Positions 49,179-59,851 of a stretch of 64,000 bases of DNA are shown here, one piece after another. The notes below the pieces were generated by a model. The model searched no databases. It was not told the DNA's origin and saw only the letters and a list, made by a program, of their open reading frames with translations. The DNA lies in contig NC_026741.1 of the NCBI RefSeq assembly GCF_000210295.1, positions 868,001 to 932,000 on the forward strand, in the 5' to 3' direction. How positions within the stretch are numbered: position 1 is the stretch's first letter; each line of letters begins with the position of its first letter. The translations under genes were made by a program, and so were the position numbers. This stretch comes from Trypanosoma brucei gambiense DAL972 (Eukaryota > Euglenozoa > Kinetoplastea > Trypanosomatida > Trypanosomatidae).

Positions 49179-50630
49179 CTATGCCGATTCTTGTGGCACT
49201 TCTCGGCGTGATCGCTTCTGCTTCGGTGTCTCACTCAGTTCCTCACACTCACCTTCGGCTTCAGCGCTTTGAGCGGTCCGTTGTTTCTTTGCACGGCGGC
49301 GAATAATTTTTTTGTATTGTTCGAGCGCCTCCTCCATAGCTACACGGTTTGAGGGCGGTTTATTACCCGTGTCAAAGAAATTGAGCCGCGCTTCCACCTG
49401 TTCTCGCAATTTCTCGCCAAAGACCTGCGGCGGGGCGTCCATGAAACAATCAATGCGGCACGCAAGGGCAGCTTTGTTGGCAAGGTAACGAGAAATCTTA
49501 CCCCTATGCTCCTTAGCGGCGCGCTGAATGAAGGTGGAATGGAAAATAAGGCCGTATTTGGGGGTGTTGCCCTTCCGCTTTTTCAAGGCACGGAATAAAG
49601 CCTTCTCTGCACCGAGAATCTGGATGGTACTCGCAGGCGATTTGGCGAGGTTTGTAAGGGAACCGGCTTTCGAGATGAGCTTCGCACCGATGTTCTGCCC
49701 CATCAACTCCGTTAAATTGGGTGCCACAAGCATCATCTTATCCACAAGGTACTGTTGTAACGACTCTCGGTAGTCTCCAAGAGACACGACACGTTTCATG
49801 AAGCGGCGAATGTTTGACCAGTCAACCTCTGCCATATCGCCACCCATCGACGTGACGGCTTTCTCATACACACGAGCCGCGAGAGCTTCATCACCCTCGA
49901 GAATCTCAGCGATTTGTTGCGTTACCTCCTCAGTATCGCGCTCTTCCAGCGTGCTGCGGCTACCAATTAACAGAGCGACTTTGGAATACTTGAGTGGCTC
50001 CGGCACCTCCTTAGCCAATTCAGGAAAGTGCCAACCGTACCATTCCTTTACGCGCATTCCAAGAAGGTTGACGCCCTTGTCCATGTGCTCTGTCAAAGCA
50101 GAAGATTGAATAATCATGTTGTCACTGCGATGAACGTTGAATTTCACTTTGTTGCGGGAGAAGGCGTGGCCGAGACCGCACTGCGCACGAAGTATATCCT
50201 TTTCTTGATGCTCGGGCAACAATTTCTCGGCGTGCAAACGCAAACAGCGGCACATCTCCACCACGTTTTCATTGCACAACACAGCGAATTTCAGCTCATC
50301 GTGAATAGCACTCCCCAACTTGGGGTCTGACACACCAAGCTCCCAGTTGGCTTCACTCTTTGTTGCCTTCTTTGACAGAACCGAAGTCAAAAAGTTATTC
50401 AGGAAAGGACTTACAATAGATTCATTAATGCAAACGGCGTCCTCCAACGCATTCTCCGGTGACTGATAAGGTGCGAAGGATAGAAGTTTCACCCACGGGG
50501 AAAACGTGGCAAACGTTTGAAGGTCCTTCTGTAGTGCAACATCACCAGCACCGATTTCCTCCGTGGTGAGTACCTTAAACAGGGCATAACCCGTGGGACC
50601 CTCATATAAGAGATAAAGTGTTTTTGACAT
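49179..50630 (-). CDS. NOP56: Box C/D snoRNP core protein NOP56
   Basis: 483 residues, typical length. The N-terminal domain has the NOP5/NOP56 pattern (LYEGPTGYALFKV; SFAPYQSPENALEDAV), a central coiled-coil region follows, and the Nop domain is diagnostic: APNLTELMGQNIGAKLISKAGSL, ILGAEKALFRALK, TPKYGLIFHSTFIQRA and GKISRYLANKAALACRIDCF. The F-(A/C)-P and H-F-P-E motifs argue for NOP56 over NOP58, as does the short basic tail (KKQRTA, KQKRSRREV). It is a scaffold of box C/D snoRNPs with fibrillarin, NOP58 and SNU13, guiding 2'-O-methylation of rRNA in the nucleolus. Start ATG 50630, preceded by a purine-rich leader on the coding strand. Confidence 0.95.
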   Translation of the reverse strand: MSKTLYLLYEGPTGYALFKVLTTEEIGAGDVALQKDLQTFATFSPWVKLLSFAPYQSPENALEDAVCINESIVSPFLNNFLTSVLSKKATKSEANWELGVSDPKLGSAIHDELKFAVLCNENVVEMCRCLRLHAEKLLPEHQEKDILRAQCGLGHAFSRNKVKFNVHRSDNMIIQSSALTEHMDKGVNLLGMRVKEWYGWHFPELAKEVPEPLKYSKVALLIGSRSTLEERDTEEVTQQIAEILEGDEALAARVYEKAVTSMGGDMAEVDWSNIRRFMKRVVSLGDYRESLQQYLVDKMMLVAPNLTELMGQNIGAKLISKAGSLTNLAKSPASTIQILGAEKALFRALKKRKGNTPKYGLIFHSTFIQRAAKEHRGKISRYLANKAALACRIDCFMDAPPQVFGEKLREQVEARLNFFDTGNKPPSNRVAMEEALEQYKKIIRRRAKKQRTAQSAEAEGECEELSETPKQKRSRREVPQESA

Positions 50631-52337
50631 TGCCTATAGTGGTTCTCCTCTTATCCCCTCCCCTCCTTCCTTCCTTTTTTCTTTTCGTGTTTTTTTTTTT
50701 GCTCTCGACCTGTCCTTTTTTATTTATTTATTTCTTCCGCTTCCTGGACTGTGTATCACCTTTTATTGCTTCGTGTCGTATGGTTCAACCAACCAAAGTT
50801 GCAGTACCAACGGAAACGTGCAATGTAATAGCGGTAATGACGCGCAAGCAACCAATCGAACACAAGGCCAAAAAAAAACAAACAAAACGGGAGAATGTGA
50901 GAATGAGAATTCAAATAAATAAATAAGCAAATGAATAAGTACAGGTACTAAATATATCGTACGACATAATCCACTCCTTCTCTTCCTCCTTTATTCTTTT
51001 TTTTTCTTTTTCAATCATGAAAGGTACCACACACACACCCATCCCTTGCCACTGCAGTGACTTCCTTATTTTGACTGCGCAATCGCAAAACACTAAGCAG
51101 ATGTTAAGGAATTTTGAGGGTAGTAGTAGTAGTAGTGGTGGTGGTGGCGGTGGCGAAGGAATAAATAATCCGCTCATAATAATATTAGTCAAAAAACAAA
51201 ACAAAACAACAAAACATCGAACGCACGGACCGCGAAAAATATGATAACGCATCCAATATGGTTCTGGTAGTTGATCTGAAACAATATCGTTTTTGTTTTT
51301 TGTTTCTTGTTTTTTGCAATTCTCTCGTTTTCTTTCACAAATATATAGCAGTGAGTAAAGTAACCCAAAACACGGGAGAGGATTAAAAAAAAAAACACAA
51401 CAGAAAATAGAAGCAGTAAAGAGAACTGAATATATTCGCTGTGGAGCAGGAGTGCACAAAAATTAAACGAACAATATGACGTCCATCAAATGTCCTCACC
51501 TTCTTTTTGCTTTTTTTTTTCTCTTTTGCCTTCCTTGTAGGTTCGTTCAACTCTCCTTTGATTACTTCGCCGCGTGGAAAAAAAAAAATGAACTATGAAC
51601 AACAAGATAATAGGAAAAGTAAAAAACCTCGTGAGGGAGGTTTGTAGCAAATAGCAACTAACCAATTCACAATAATAATAGTAATTATAAAGATAGCGAA
51701 CGGAGCCAGAACACGCAAGAGAAAAAAAAGGTTAAGAAAAGTGGACAACGAAGTGAAGAAAAACCTTCGACATGACCAACAACAACAGCAACACACATGA
51801 GTAAGGCGAATACAAGGGAGATGTACTGAGAGAGAGAGAGAGATCGAGAGGGAGTTAAAGGGTGTGCGCAGAAAAACAACAGCTACAACATCACCAATAA
51901 ATGTTCCCAATGCAAAAAAAAGAAAAAAAAGAAAAAAAAGAGAGAAAACAAAAACAAAAACGTGTAAAAAAAAACACTACAATACATACGCACACCTAGC
52001 GAGAAGGAAACCACACTTTTACGAACCGTCTCATACCCAGGCGTGAATGAACAAAACATATTAATCCTCTTTATTTTTTTTTCAAATGAAACAAATCAAG
52101 AAATGTACGAAAAAACAAAAAGTAATAGGGAGTGTAAAAACGACGACAATAACAACACCAAAAAAAAAACGACTCGTTTTTTTTTCTTTAGTTTTAATTA
52201 GTTTTCTTATTTGCTCCCTTCCTCTCTCCGACCAAGCGAGCGCACATACTCATACATTTTATGAACTTTTTCTTTTTCGTTTATTTCCCTCTCCCTAACA
52301 AACAAATATAAATCAATAAGCAGATACAAACCTCCAG

Positions 52338-52369
<32 letters not shown>

Positions 52370-52774
52370 TTTAAACTTTCCCACCCCAACCCCTTTACGT
52401 TTTGATTTTTTTTTAAATATTATTTGACGCCGACTGCTCCGCTCATTTTGCACGTCGCAGGGTAAATACTATCACAAAAGGACGAATGGCTTGTAAACGT
52501 ATTTTAAACACACACGCACACAAACAAAAAAAGGAACAGGAAAACAGACGTATATAAATACAAGTGCGTACGAACCTTTTACAGGAAGCTAAGAGTCAAC
52601 TTATTTTTGCTCGTATCCTCCAGCTTTTCTTTTTCTTTTTTTTGTTTTTCCCCCTCTTCACTTCCCTTACTTCTGCTCTCCTTGACTTTTTTCTTTTTTT
52701 CTTTTTCTGTTGAATACCATTGCACTTTTTCTTGCATTATCTGCTGCCACCGTAGGTCGTATGCAATAGAAATG
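50631..52774. other. 2.1-kb spacer between MAP kinase and NOP56
   Basis: Probable 3' untranslated region of the kinase and splice region of NOP56. Holds TA and GA tracts and GTAGTA/GGTGGT triplets near 51120-51155. Candidate frames are low-complexity and mostly without ATG. No gene recognised. Confidence 0.6.
52339..52367. repeat. TA microsatellite
   Basis: Pure TA dinucleotide tract about 400 bp beyond the MAP kinase stop codon. Confidence 0.9.
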
Positions 52775-54004
52775 TTAGGGCATAGAGGTGGGAAGATCTG
52801 ACACTTCCATAAGACTATGAGTCCGCAGCATATGGTCACAGCCGAGTACTTCCTTCGCATTTGTGGTGCCATTCGAAAGTGCGAGTCGTTGTTGTATGAT
52901 ATTCTCTCTCTTTAACCGCCGAGCCTCAAAGCCACGAACCTCCGCCAAGAACATTTGATGCATGGAGAAGATGTCGCTCACCTCTGGGAAATGGAAAGGA
53001 CCACTGCATGCCTCCGTAAGATCCAGTGGGTCATATAGAGATGCAAAATAGGGATGCTGCAAAGCCTGCTCAGCACTGATACGCCGCGCTGGATTGAATT
53101 CAAGCATACGACTGAGCAAATCTATTGCTTCAGCATCGGCAGTGGGCACCACATCACACCATGGCCGGGGCTTGCAGTGCGAGAGGGCGTTACGAAGGTA
53201 ATTCCGCGCCTGCGAAGATGAGAACATATCAAGGTGGTCTTCCTCCGTGGGCGCTCCTACAACTTCCACAATTTTGTCTAACTGGTTGTAGAATGTAGAA
53301 CCACGAAAAAGGGCACGACGGTTGAAAAGCTCACCCATTACGCACCCAGCAGACCACATATCGACAAGTTTCGTGAATCCTTTGAACTGCATCACGAGTT
53401 CCGGTGCGCGGTACCAGCGGTGCGTCACGTAGTGTGTTTTATTTGGATCCTGCGTATCCTCTCGTGCCAGATTGAAGTCACATATGGTGATGTCATTGTT
53501 CTCAGAGACAAGTACATTTCCTGGGTGCAGATCACGATGTACAACACCCGCTTCGTGCAGAACATGCAATCCAAGTATGATGTGGTACATGAAGAAGCGG
53601 ATGTGCTGGGGAGAAATATCAATGCGCTTATCGTGTATAACTTGTGCCAGGTCGGTACGCATGAGGTCGGTGACGAGGTACAGTTTGTGCTGGCCCGGGG
53701 GCTGCAGATGTATGAACATGTTCTTCAGTCCGAGTATGTTTGGGTGGTGGAAGTGGTTCAGCAGCATAATCTCCCGCAACACCCGTTTGCAGAGAAAAGG
53801 ATCGGAGAGGATATTTATGGTCCGACCCTCAGAGATGGTGTTGAACACCCGTTTAATCGCCACGGGAAGATCGCTTTCATCCACGCCTGCAAAAACAGCC
53901 CCATAGCTCCCACTGCTGAGAAAACGGTGCACCGTATAACGAGAATTCATCTCCCGTAATTCCACAATGAGCTCTTGCATCAGCTCCTCGCCTTTAGAAC
54001 CCAT
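52775..54004 (-). CDS. MAP kinase with atypical catalytic loop
   Basis: 409 residues, CMGC/MAPK layout. Gly loop SSGSYGAVFAG (about 30-40), VAIKR with Lys51, helix-C Glu78 (VLREIML), HRD at 156-158, DF-x at 176-178, activation motif T190-H-Y192, then the CMGC features THRWYRAPE, DMWSAGCVMGEL and the MAPK insert, and a ~70-residue C-terminal extension. Two core places depart from the norm: the catalytic loop reads HRDLHPGN (His for the usual Lys) and DFG reads DFN. The catalytic Asp residues, Lys and Glu are all kept, so it is probably active. TxY with His suggests activation by a dual-specificity MEK-like kinase. Start ATG 54004 is supported by an acceptor at 54024. Confidence 0.93.
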   Translation of the reverse strand: MGSKGEELMQELIVELREMNSRYTVHRFLSSGSYGAVFAGVDESDLPVAIKRVFNTISEGRTINILSDPFLCKRVLREIMLLNHFHHPNILGLKNMFIHLQPPGQHKLYLVTDLMRTDLAQVIHDKRIDISPQHIRFFMYHIILGLHVLHEAGVVHRDLHPGNVLVSENNDITICDFNLAREDTQDPNKTHYVTHRWYRAPELVMQFKGFTKLVDMWSAGCVMGELFNRRALFRGSTFYNQLDKIVEVVGAPTEEDHLDMFSSSQARNYLRNALSHCKPRPWCDVVPTADAEAIDLLSRMLEFNPARRISAEQALQHPYFASLYDPLDLTEACSGPFHFPEVSDIFSMHQMFLAEVRGFEARRLKRENIIQQRLALSNGTTNAKEVLGCDHMLRTHSLMEVSDLPTSMP

Positions 54005-55092
54005 GTTGTCAAACCTTGTCAGTCTACACCCAAAAGCAGAAGATCGAGGTTAATGACAAATTTTCCAGAAAAAAATATAGGGAAAAGAAACCGCAAATAG
54101 TCTTCTTTGATTCGAAAATATGAAGTAGACCTCAACCGAATACATCGGGAGAGGTACGAAGATGTGCAAGTAGAAGAGTGCAAAATATTAATGTATAGAT
54201 ATTTATACAATCGCACGTATGGTTTTAATTTTCCTTCGTTTCGATATTAGAGCCCTTCCCTCCTCTAATTGCCTGCCAGCTGTGCCGCTCTTTTGCCTTG
54301 TTTTTTTTTTTTTGAATACACCTTTTGCTACTTGTCAGCGAGTCCATGCCTGGATGTGCACGACGCCGCTGACCTTCAGCATCGCAATTCGTCACTCACA
54401 TGCTTAAAAAAATAAGTGTTTTTCCCAGCATGGTCTTCAACGCATCCGAAAGTCCCTCCTTGCAGATTGTTCATTTATATGCCACATACATACAACATTT
54501 ACATATATGTATATGCTTATTTATACGCATAAGCACTCATACTTTTTGTGTTGCTACTTTCCTTCGCAGGCACATGCGTAGTGAAAAGTGGGAGACAGAA
54601 TTCACACACATATGGGTGTGAAGGGAACAAGCGGATATGAAGAAAACAAACAAAAGGCACGCAAGTTCCTCCGCATACGCATATTTACATGCAAGAGAGC
54701 GTCACCATCGACCGCACAAACGTGGAGGCACAGTGAGAGCAACAGTAGCGAGGAAAAGAGGAAAGTGGAAAAGACCAAATTACAAATCAGCAAAAGCTAA
54801 TTCCACCGTACGCCGTCTCACCCGGACATGATGCGAGTGGGCAGACGAAAGAAAAAAAAAATAATTATACAGCCACAAATCTGCCCCACACTAACATAAG
54901 CCGACAAACAAAAAAAAACAGAAAGAAGGAAAGAAAGATACGAGAGAGGCACCTCACTCCTTTTCTCAGCTCCTTTTTTTCTTTTTCTTTTTTCCATGCC
55001 CATGGCATCCGGCAGCGGCGTGTGTACGTATATTTTTGTGTGTGCGTGTGTATGTGTAAAGGATGCATATGATCCTTCTCTACCAATCGTAT
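54005..55092. other. Spacer upstream of MAP kinase
   Basis: Kinase leader and splice region, then 3' untranslated region of the MORN gene. No convincing gene. Confidence 0.6.
54024..54099 (-). promoter_or_regulatory. Predicted trans-splice acceptor for MAP kinase
   Basis: Minus-strand T/C tracts between 54040 and 54099, ending in GGGTGTAG with AG at 54025-54024, 19 nt before the ATG. Confidence 0.6.
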
Positions 55093-55593
55093 CTAACCCT
55101 CTTTTTCATCCTTCAGTACATCTCTCTTGTCAGCAGCGGAAACACCACCACCTGTTGTTACGCATGGGGTGAGTCCCGGGCCGCTGCCGTTATAAAATTT
55201 CCCACTCCATACCTTCCCTCCAACATCAGTATATGTCCCAAGTCCATGCATACGGTTACCACGCCAACCACCATCGTACATTGCACCGGAGGCCCATATG
55301 TATGTCCCGCAGCCTTCCATCACGCCGTGCACAAACTGCCCCGTGTAGGAGTCACCACTGACAAGAAATCGGAGTGTACCATTGCCATGCATTTCATCTT
55401 CAGACCAGTTACCTTCGTAGTGAATAAGAGGACTACTGTACGTTCCGTGTCCGTGGCGGCAACAGAAATTACTGTCGGTAAGTCGTCGCACACCACCCGT
55501 GTAGCGTGCCATTTCCCGCTGATGTACGTAACTCCCATTTTCTTCAACGAAAACCTGCTCCTCCTTCCTCTCCACCTTCTTTTTGGGTGGCAT
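55093..55593 (-). CDS. Small MORN-repeat protein
   Basis: 166 residues. Four or five MORN repeats cover about residues 45-140: YEGNWSEDEMHGNGTL, YTGQFVHGVMEGCGTY, YDGGWRGNRMHGLGTY, and a partial WSGKFYNGSG, with a weaker one around HGHGTYSS. The N-terminus is short and Lys/Glu-rich (MPPKKKVERKEEQ). MORN repeats bind other proteins or organise membrane- and cytoskeleton-linked structures; in trypanosomes such proteins occur in the flagellar pocket collar region and the axoneme, but this one cannot be placed. ATG 55593 is backed by an acceptor at 55632. Family call is firm, function open. Confidence 0.85.
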   Translation of the reverse strand: MPPKKKVERKEEQVFVEENGSYVHQREMARYTGGVRRLTDSNFCCRHGHGTYSSPLIHYEGNWSEDEMHGNGTLRFLVSGDSYTGQFVHGVMEGCGTYIWASGAMYDGGWRGNRMHGLGTYTDVGGKVWSGKFYNGSGPGLTPCVTTGGGVSAADKRDVLKDEKEG

Positions 55594-56192
55594 TGAAGTA
55601 AATCACCTTTCTATACTAATAATGGCACAGACTGTCGTTTAGAAAAAAAAAAATAGGTACGCACTTATAGGGAAAAGGTGAAAAAGAAAAGAAAAGCAAT
55701 GGGAACTGGCGGTGATGAGAGAAAAATAAAAGGAAATGTCTTCAGACACATCCGACAACAACTGAAATACGAAAACTGCGCAGTGCGGTAGTACCAGGAC
55801 AGAAGAAAGCAGGGAAAGCTGTTGAAACAAAAAAGCAAAGTTTACACTTCTTCATATTCACCCTCTCCCTCCCGCTACCCAAACCTTGAAATAACTGCTT
55901 TGCACACTATTTCCCAGACAGCCTCCTTCCCCGCATGCGCTACAGGCGAGTATGTTCAGTTGAGGACATAAAAGTACACATAATTGTTGAAAATGCTACG
56001 AGCACTTTCTCACATATCTACATTGAAAATCTGGTGTTGCCCTTTGCCCCCACAATTATCTCTGCATTTCCGCACCTCCATGAGGTCTCGCGGAGGGCTG
56101 GTTAAATCTTCAGGGGACAGGGAGTGAATGTGTGTGTGTGTGTGTGCTATCCGGTCTGCTGCTAACATTCCTCTCTATTTTTCCTTTTAAAT
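55594..56192. other. Spacer between LRR and MORN genes
   Basis: 3' untranslated region of the LRR gene plus the splice region of the MORN gene. A GT dinucleotide tract lies at 56130-56146. No gene seen. Confidence 0.6.
55632..55720 (-). promoter_or_regulatory. Predicted trans-splice acceptor for MORN gene
   Basis: Two minus-strand T/C tracts (about 55675-55700 and 55641-55655) then CGACAG, AG at 55633-55632, 38 nt before the start codon. Confidence 0.6.
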
Positions 56193-56864
56193 CTACGCAC
56201 TGTTCGCAGCGTCGTATCCCTGAAGCCGTGTCTGAAGGTGCTGTTTACACGCGTCAGAGCACACGCAGTGCACGAACGGTATATCACGATGACCCGATTT
56301 GTTGTTGACTGTAACAAGCACTTCATGATCCCGCATTCTTACGCAACAGTTGGAGCAATCCACCGAGTATAACCGTGGGGCAATAGTTATGGGAGCTGCT
56401 CCATTGACCTCCTCAGGAAGTAGCAGTGGATTGTTTTCCAGCAGCAGCACCTCCAGACGTGGTAGAAAGAGAAGACCCCCGGGGAGAACACGTAATTGAT
56501 TGTTTTCCACACGTAGTTCTTGTAGACTCTTCAGCTGCCACATCTCCATCGGCAGTTCCTGAAGTAAGTTGTTACCCAAATGCAGGCGTTCTAAGTGGGA
56601 AAGACGACCCATCTCTCGTGGAACAGTCGTCAGCCTGCAATAACTTGCATTAAGCCAACGCAGTCGGCCTAACTCCCCAATTGCTGATGGGAGGCTTCCA
56701 AGGGAATAGTTATTGTCAATGTGCAGTATCTCCAGTGTGCCACGCAGGGCCCTAATTTCAGGAGGAACTGCCGTGGTACCCTCTTGATAACTGAAGTGTA
56801 ATGTAGTGGCATTCTCATCAAACGCCTGCTGTATTGCGTTCAGGAAATTCTCTTCTGCATCCAT
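56193..56864 (-). CDS. Leucine-rich repeat protein with C-terminal Cys cluster
   Basis: 223 residues. Four or five typical LRRs span about residues 35-160 (LEILHIDNNYSLGSLP, LRWLNASYCRLTTVP, LERLHLGNNLLQELP, LQELRVENNQLRVLP, LEVLLLENNPLLLP), the shoc2/RSU-like spacing. The last 55 residues carry a Cys/His cluster: CSNCCVRMRDHE, then HCVCSDACKQHLQ, perhaps a zinc site. A protein-binding role is expected; partner unknown. The longer frame starts with GTG, so ATG 56864 is used. A predicted acceptor at 57027 would leave a ~160-nt leader. Confidence 0.85.
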   Translation of the reverse strand: MDAEENFLNAIQQAFDENATTLHFSYQEGTTAVPPEIRALRGTLEILHIDNNYSLGSLPSAIGELGRLRWLNASYCRLTTVPREMGRLSHLERLHLGNNLLQELPMEMWQLKSLQELRVENNQLRVLPGGLLFLPRLEVLLLENNPLLLPEEVNGAAPITIAPRLYSVDCSNCCVRMRDHEVLVTVNNKSGHRDIPFVHCVCSDACKQHLQTRLQGYDAANSA

Positions 56865-57392
56865 GATCGACACCGATCTGTCCGTTTGGCCCCCTCGTCT
56901 ATTTGGTTGCCCTTGCCGGCGGTGTGTTATTCCTTTGGTTTTGACTTCGTGTCTTGACCTCTATATCCTTGGTGTCTATTTCTCAATCGGTCTTCTAGTT
57001 TTGCTGATAACACCTACGAAAGAATACTGGCCCGCCAGTCACAAGTAAATCATTGGGAGGGGAGGGGACGGAGTAAGAGAAGCAATAGCAGTCAAACGTC
57101 AGTATTGTAAATGTGACGTGCAATTACCCCATGGTCGTGGTTGCGAAGCACATCCACGAGTTGACTGAACAAAGGGGAAATCACGCAAGTCTTCCCTCTT
57201 TGGAAGGTACGACTTACGAACGTGCTCATACAATATGGCACACCCAAACGGTGCAGCAATACCGTTTAGAATAAGACAGAAAGCTCGCTAACACCGAAAC
57301 ACCCAACGCGACTACCATCAGACAAGAAAAAGTTTGGCGCGCACCAACAACCAATCCAACCATTAGTAAGGAACATAGACAAATTGGCTACA
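56865..57392. other. Spacer upstream of LRR gene
   Basis: LRR leader and acceptor plus 3' untranslated region of the nucleotidase gene. No gene seen. Confidence 0.6.
57027..57090 (-). promoter_or_regulatory. Predicted trans-splice acceptor for LRR gene
   Basis: Minus-strand C/T tract (57058-57085), then GGCGGGCCAG with AG at 57028-57027. Confidence 0.5.
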
Positions 57393-59204
57393 TCACACAC
57401 AGTGCTCCTCTAAGCTGACAAGTGAGGCGCCGAGCGTCCACGCCGTCTCGTAACCGTCAATTTTCTTGGCTATGTGAAGCTCCTGATCAAGAGGGTAATG
57501 AAACCCATCGCGCAGCAACGCAACTACGTAGGACAGATGTAGACACTCCAATTCAGGCCTCAGCGAGGGGTGAACACTTACCTTCCCCTTATTTTCACGA
57601 CGGAGTTGCTCCACAGATTTCATCGACTTGCAAACCTGGCTCGCGATACCGATGATATCCTGCAGACGGATGACTGCTGTTCCTGCTGTCATGTGGGGCA
57701 TCAAGAGGTCGTGGTAGAATGAGAAGGCATACACGGGTCCAGATACTGCAGTCCGCACATCGGGCTGAAAAACACCATTAAAGCCACAGCTTTTGCTACT
57801 ACACTCGCCACCGGAGCGAACCACATGTTTCCGGAAGAGAGCTACACACTCCTCCATGGATGGTGTTACACCTCCTCCTCCCACACCGTTGGAAACTCCA
57901 CTCTTCTCATGAGCATATCCTTGTGGAAAGCATGGAAAAGCACGTAGTGGACCGGACTTTGCGGCAGTAGTTGTCCCCCCGGTTGCCACCGAAGTCGCCA
58001 CAGAAGCTAGGAGTTGCTCTCTCGCGGCGTTCAATCCATTACCCTCGTAGCTGTGCTGATACAGCTTTACCGACTTGCCATTGATGGCAAACGTGTCTGT
58101 GAACTCCTCGTGGCCCTCGAGCACCTCTGGGTCATTCGGCCGCATTACAACCTGCGTGGAGCCTCCGCCAAGGTCAAGTATAGTAGCCGTTTCCTTGGTA
58201 CCACTTAGGCTCCCGATGAGGAAGTTAACCGTGAGCCACGCTAGCGGTCCCTCCTCACGTCCCTCAAGAATTCTCACAGACCCAAGCTCCGAGTGGACCC
58301 AAAAAGGCCCCTTCTGGAACTCACGACGAACGGCGTCCAGCACTCTCCCGGCCTGTTCTGTACCAATGCGTCGCAGCCCTGCGGTCGCTTTCAGTTCAAT
58401 ACCTACACACGCGTGCATATCTGTTGGTACATGGGCTTTTGCTGCGTCGAGTAACGGCACCAAAGAGGCAGCAGCTCCTCTGGGATCGCTAAACCCCGAC
58501 AGCGGCTCGTGGTTCTCAATGAAGAGTTCATCTTCCAGCTTCAAATAGGGTAGCAACGAGGCATGCGCACCATTTGGTGCAGAATCTATGTTATCGTATG
58601 GGTTTGAGGTCAAGTTATACCTGTAAACGTGCACACGACTGCCAGTGCTACCAGCGTCAAACACAACACTGTATCGCCTTGGGGATTTGTTACACGCTGC
58701 CAATGACGGTGTCGTATCAGCTGCCTTTTTCAACCAACTTTCCGTTTGGTGTGTAAGGCTGTCAATTAGATTGGCCGCCCGTTGGAGACTCACGGCGGCG
58801 CTACCAGTCATATTTCCTCCTCCGTCATTAACCGACGCACCTTCACCATTGTTGGAGGTCGCATCTTTTCCTCCACATGACGCCGCCGGCTCCCCAGTGC
58901 GGCCCTTTCCTTCCTCAAGGAGTTTAAGTTTCTTCTTTAGCTCATCACGATCCTCTTTCAGGCGCTTAAGTGTCCCCGCAGCCACCTTATGAGTGTTCCT
59001 CAACATCTCTTGTTGCGAAACACACCGTGAGTCACGCCCATCCGCATCTAAAGCGTGCTCATCCCTCGTAAGTGAATGGTACCGTGACAAACCAATGAAG
59101 TAGCCTGCGGCGTACAACAGTACCAACGTCAGTAACGTAAACAATGGAAAAATAACAAAAGGCGGCAAAAAGCGCGACTGCTTGGGGTGGTTTGAGTGCA
59201 ACAT
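57393..59204 (-). CDS. GDA1/CD39-family nucleoside phosphatase (apyrase)
   Basis: 603 residues. An N-terminal signal anchor (about 13-37) and a coiled-coil stem (about 70-100) precede the catalytic domain. Apyrase conserved regions are visible: ACR1 VVFDAGSTGSRVHVYRY (about 180-196), ACR2 KATAGLRR (about 272-279), ACR3 GREEGPLAWLTVNFLIG (about 315-331) and ACR4 TILDLGGGSTQVVM (about 341-354), with Cys-rich segments after. Family members hydrolyse NDPs or NTPs in the Golgi lumen or at the cell surface, for example GDP and UDP made by glycosyltransferases. Topology suggests a type II membrane enzyme facing the lumen or outside. ATG 59204 is backed by an acceptor at 59234. Golgi GDPase versus ecto-apyrase is not decided. 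Confidence 0.93.
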   Translation of the reverse strand: MLHSNHPKQSRFLPPFVIFPLFTLLTLVLLYAAGYFIGLSRYHSLTRDEHALDADGRDSRCVSQQEMLRNTHKVAAGTLKRLKEDRDELKKKLKLLEEGKGRTGEPAASCGGKDATSNNGEGASVNDGGGNMTGSAAVSLQRAANLIDSLTHQTESWLKKAADTTPSLAACNKSPRRYSVVFDAGSTGSRVHVYRYNLTSNPYDNIDSAPNGAHASLLPYLKLEDELFIENHEPLSGFSDPRGAAASLVPLLDAAKAHVPTDMHACVGIELKATAGLRRIGTEQAGRVLDAVRREFQKGPFWVHSELGSVRILEGREEGPLAWLTVNFLIGSLSGTKETATILDLGGGSTQVVMRPNDPEVLEGHEEFTDTFAINGKSVKLYQHSYEGNGLNAAREQLLASVATSVATGGTTTAAKSGPLRAFPCFPQGYAHEKSGVSNGVGGGGVTPSMEECVALFRKHVVRSGGECSSKSCGFNGVFQPDVRTAVSGPVYAFSFYHDLLMPHMTAGTAVIRLQDIIGIASQVCKSMKSVEQLRRENKGKVSVHPSLRPELECLHLSYVVALLRDGFHYPLDQELHIAKKIDGYETAWTLGASLVSLEEHCV

Positions 59205-59233
59205 GTGTTCAGTTTGCCCCTTTTACTCTTATT

Positions 59234-59262
59234 CTTACAAGCAACGAAACCGAGAAAAAAAG
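59234..59262 (-). promoter_or_regulatory. Predicted trans-splice acceptor for nucleotidase gene
   Basis: Minus-strand T/C tract followed by GCTTGTAAG, AG at 59235-59234, 29 nt before the ATG. Confidence 0.55.
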
Positions 59263-59851
59263 TTACGCGTGCGGCACCGCAATACCGGATGTGCCGGAAA
59301 CCTCTTCAGAAACAGAGCGCCTCGAGCAAATCACTTGAGCGCCGTCAACCTGTGGTTAAGGGATGGGAACTAATAGGTGCAACCAAAGGCTCAATGGTGC
59401 GGTCGGATACGTGTCACACACCTTTTTGCTGTTCCCGTTTGAGTATATTTATATATCTATATATCTATATAGATATATGGAAGTAAGAAAGGCAGTTCCA
59501 GGTTACAATAGGTTGCTACCTGATGGACCTCACTAATCTTTGCCGCGCGGTCAAATAGCAGTGGCGTGACGAGGCACCTATCGGAATGATGAAGTGTACG
59601 CACACAGCTGCAGGTATGTTTTGTGCTATGGGGATGCGAAGGGGAAAAACAAGCAGGGGTGGAGCAAAGAGGGAAAAAATTTAAAACACGAGACCACACG
59701 GAAAGCTTCACATGTAAAGGAAAATGAAGGTCACAGTGATATGCGGGCCACCACCAAAGCGAACAAAAAGGCGGGGACAAAAAGAAAGGATTGATGGAAA
59801 GCCAAACGTATACAATTAAGCAGTAAACATTGTAGGTTGAACCGTTGAGCC

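Noticed and set aside
50911..51459. 182-codon minus-strand frame between the MAP kinase and NOP56
   Set aside because: No ATG at its start and mostly low-complexity Pro, Leu, Phe and Glu/Lys runs.
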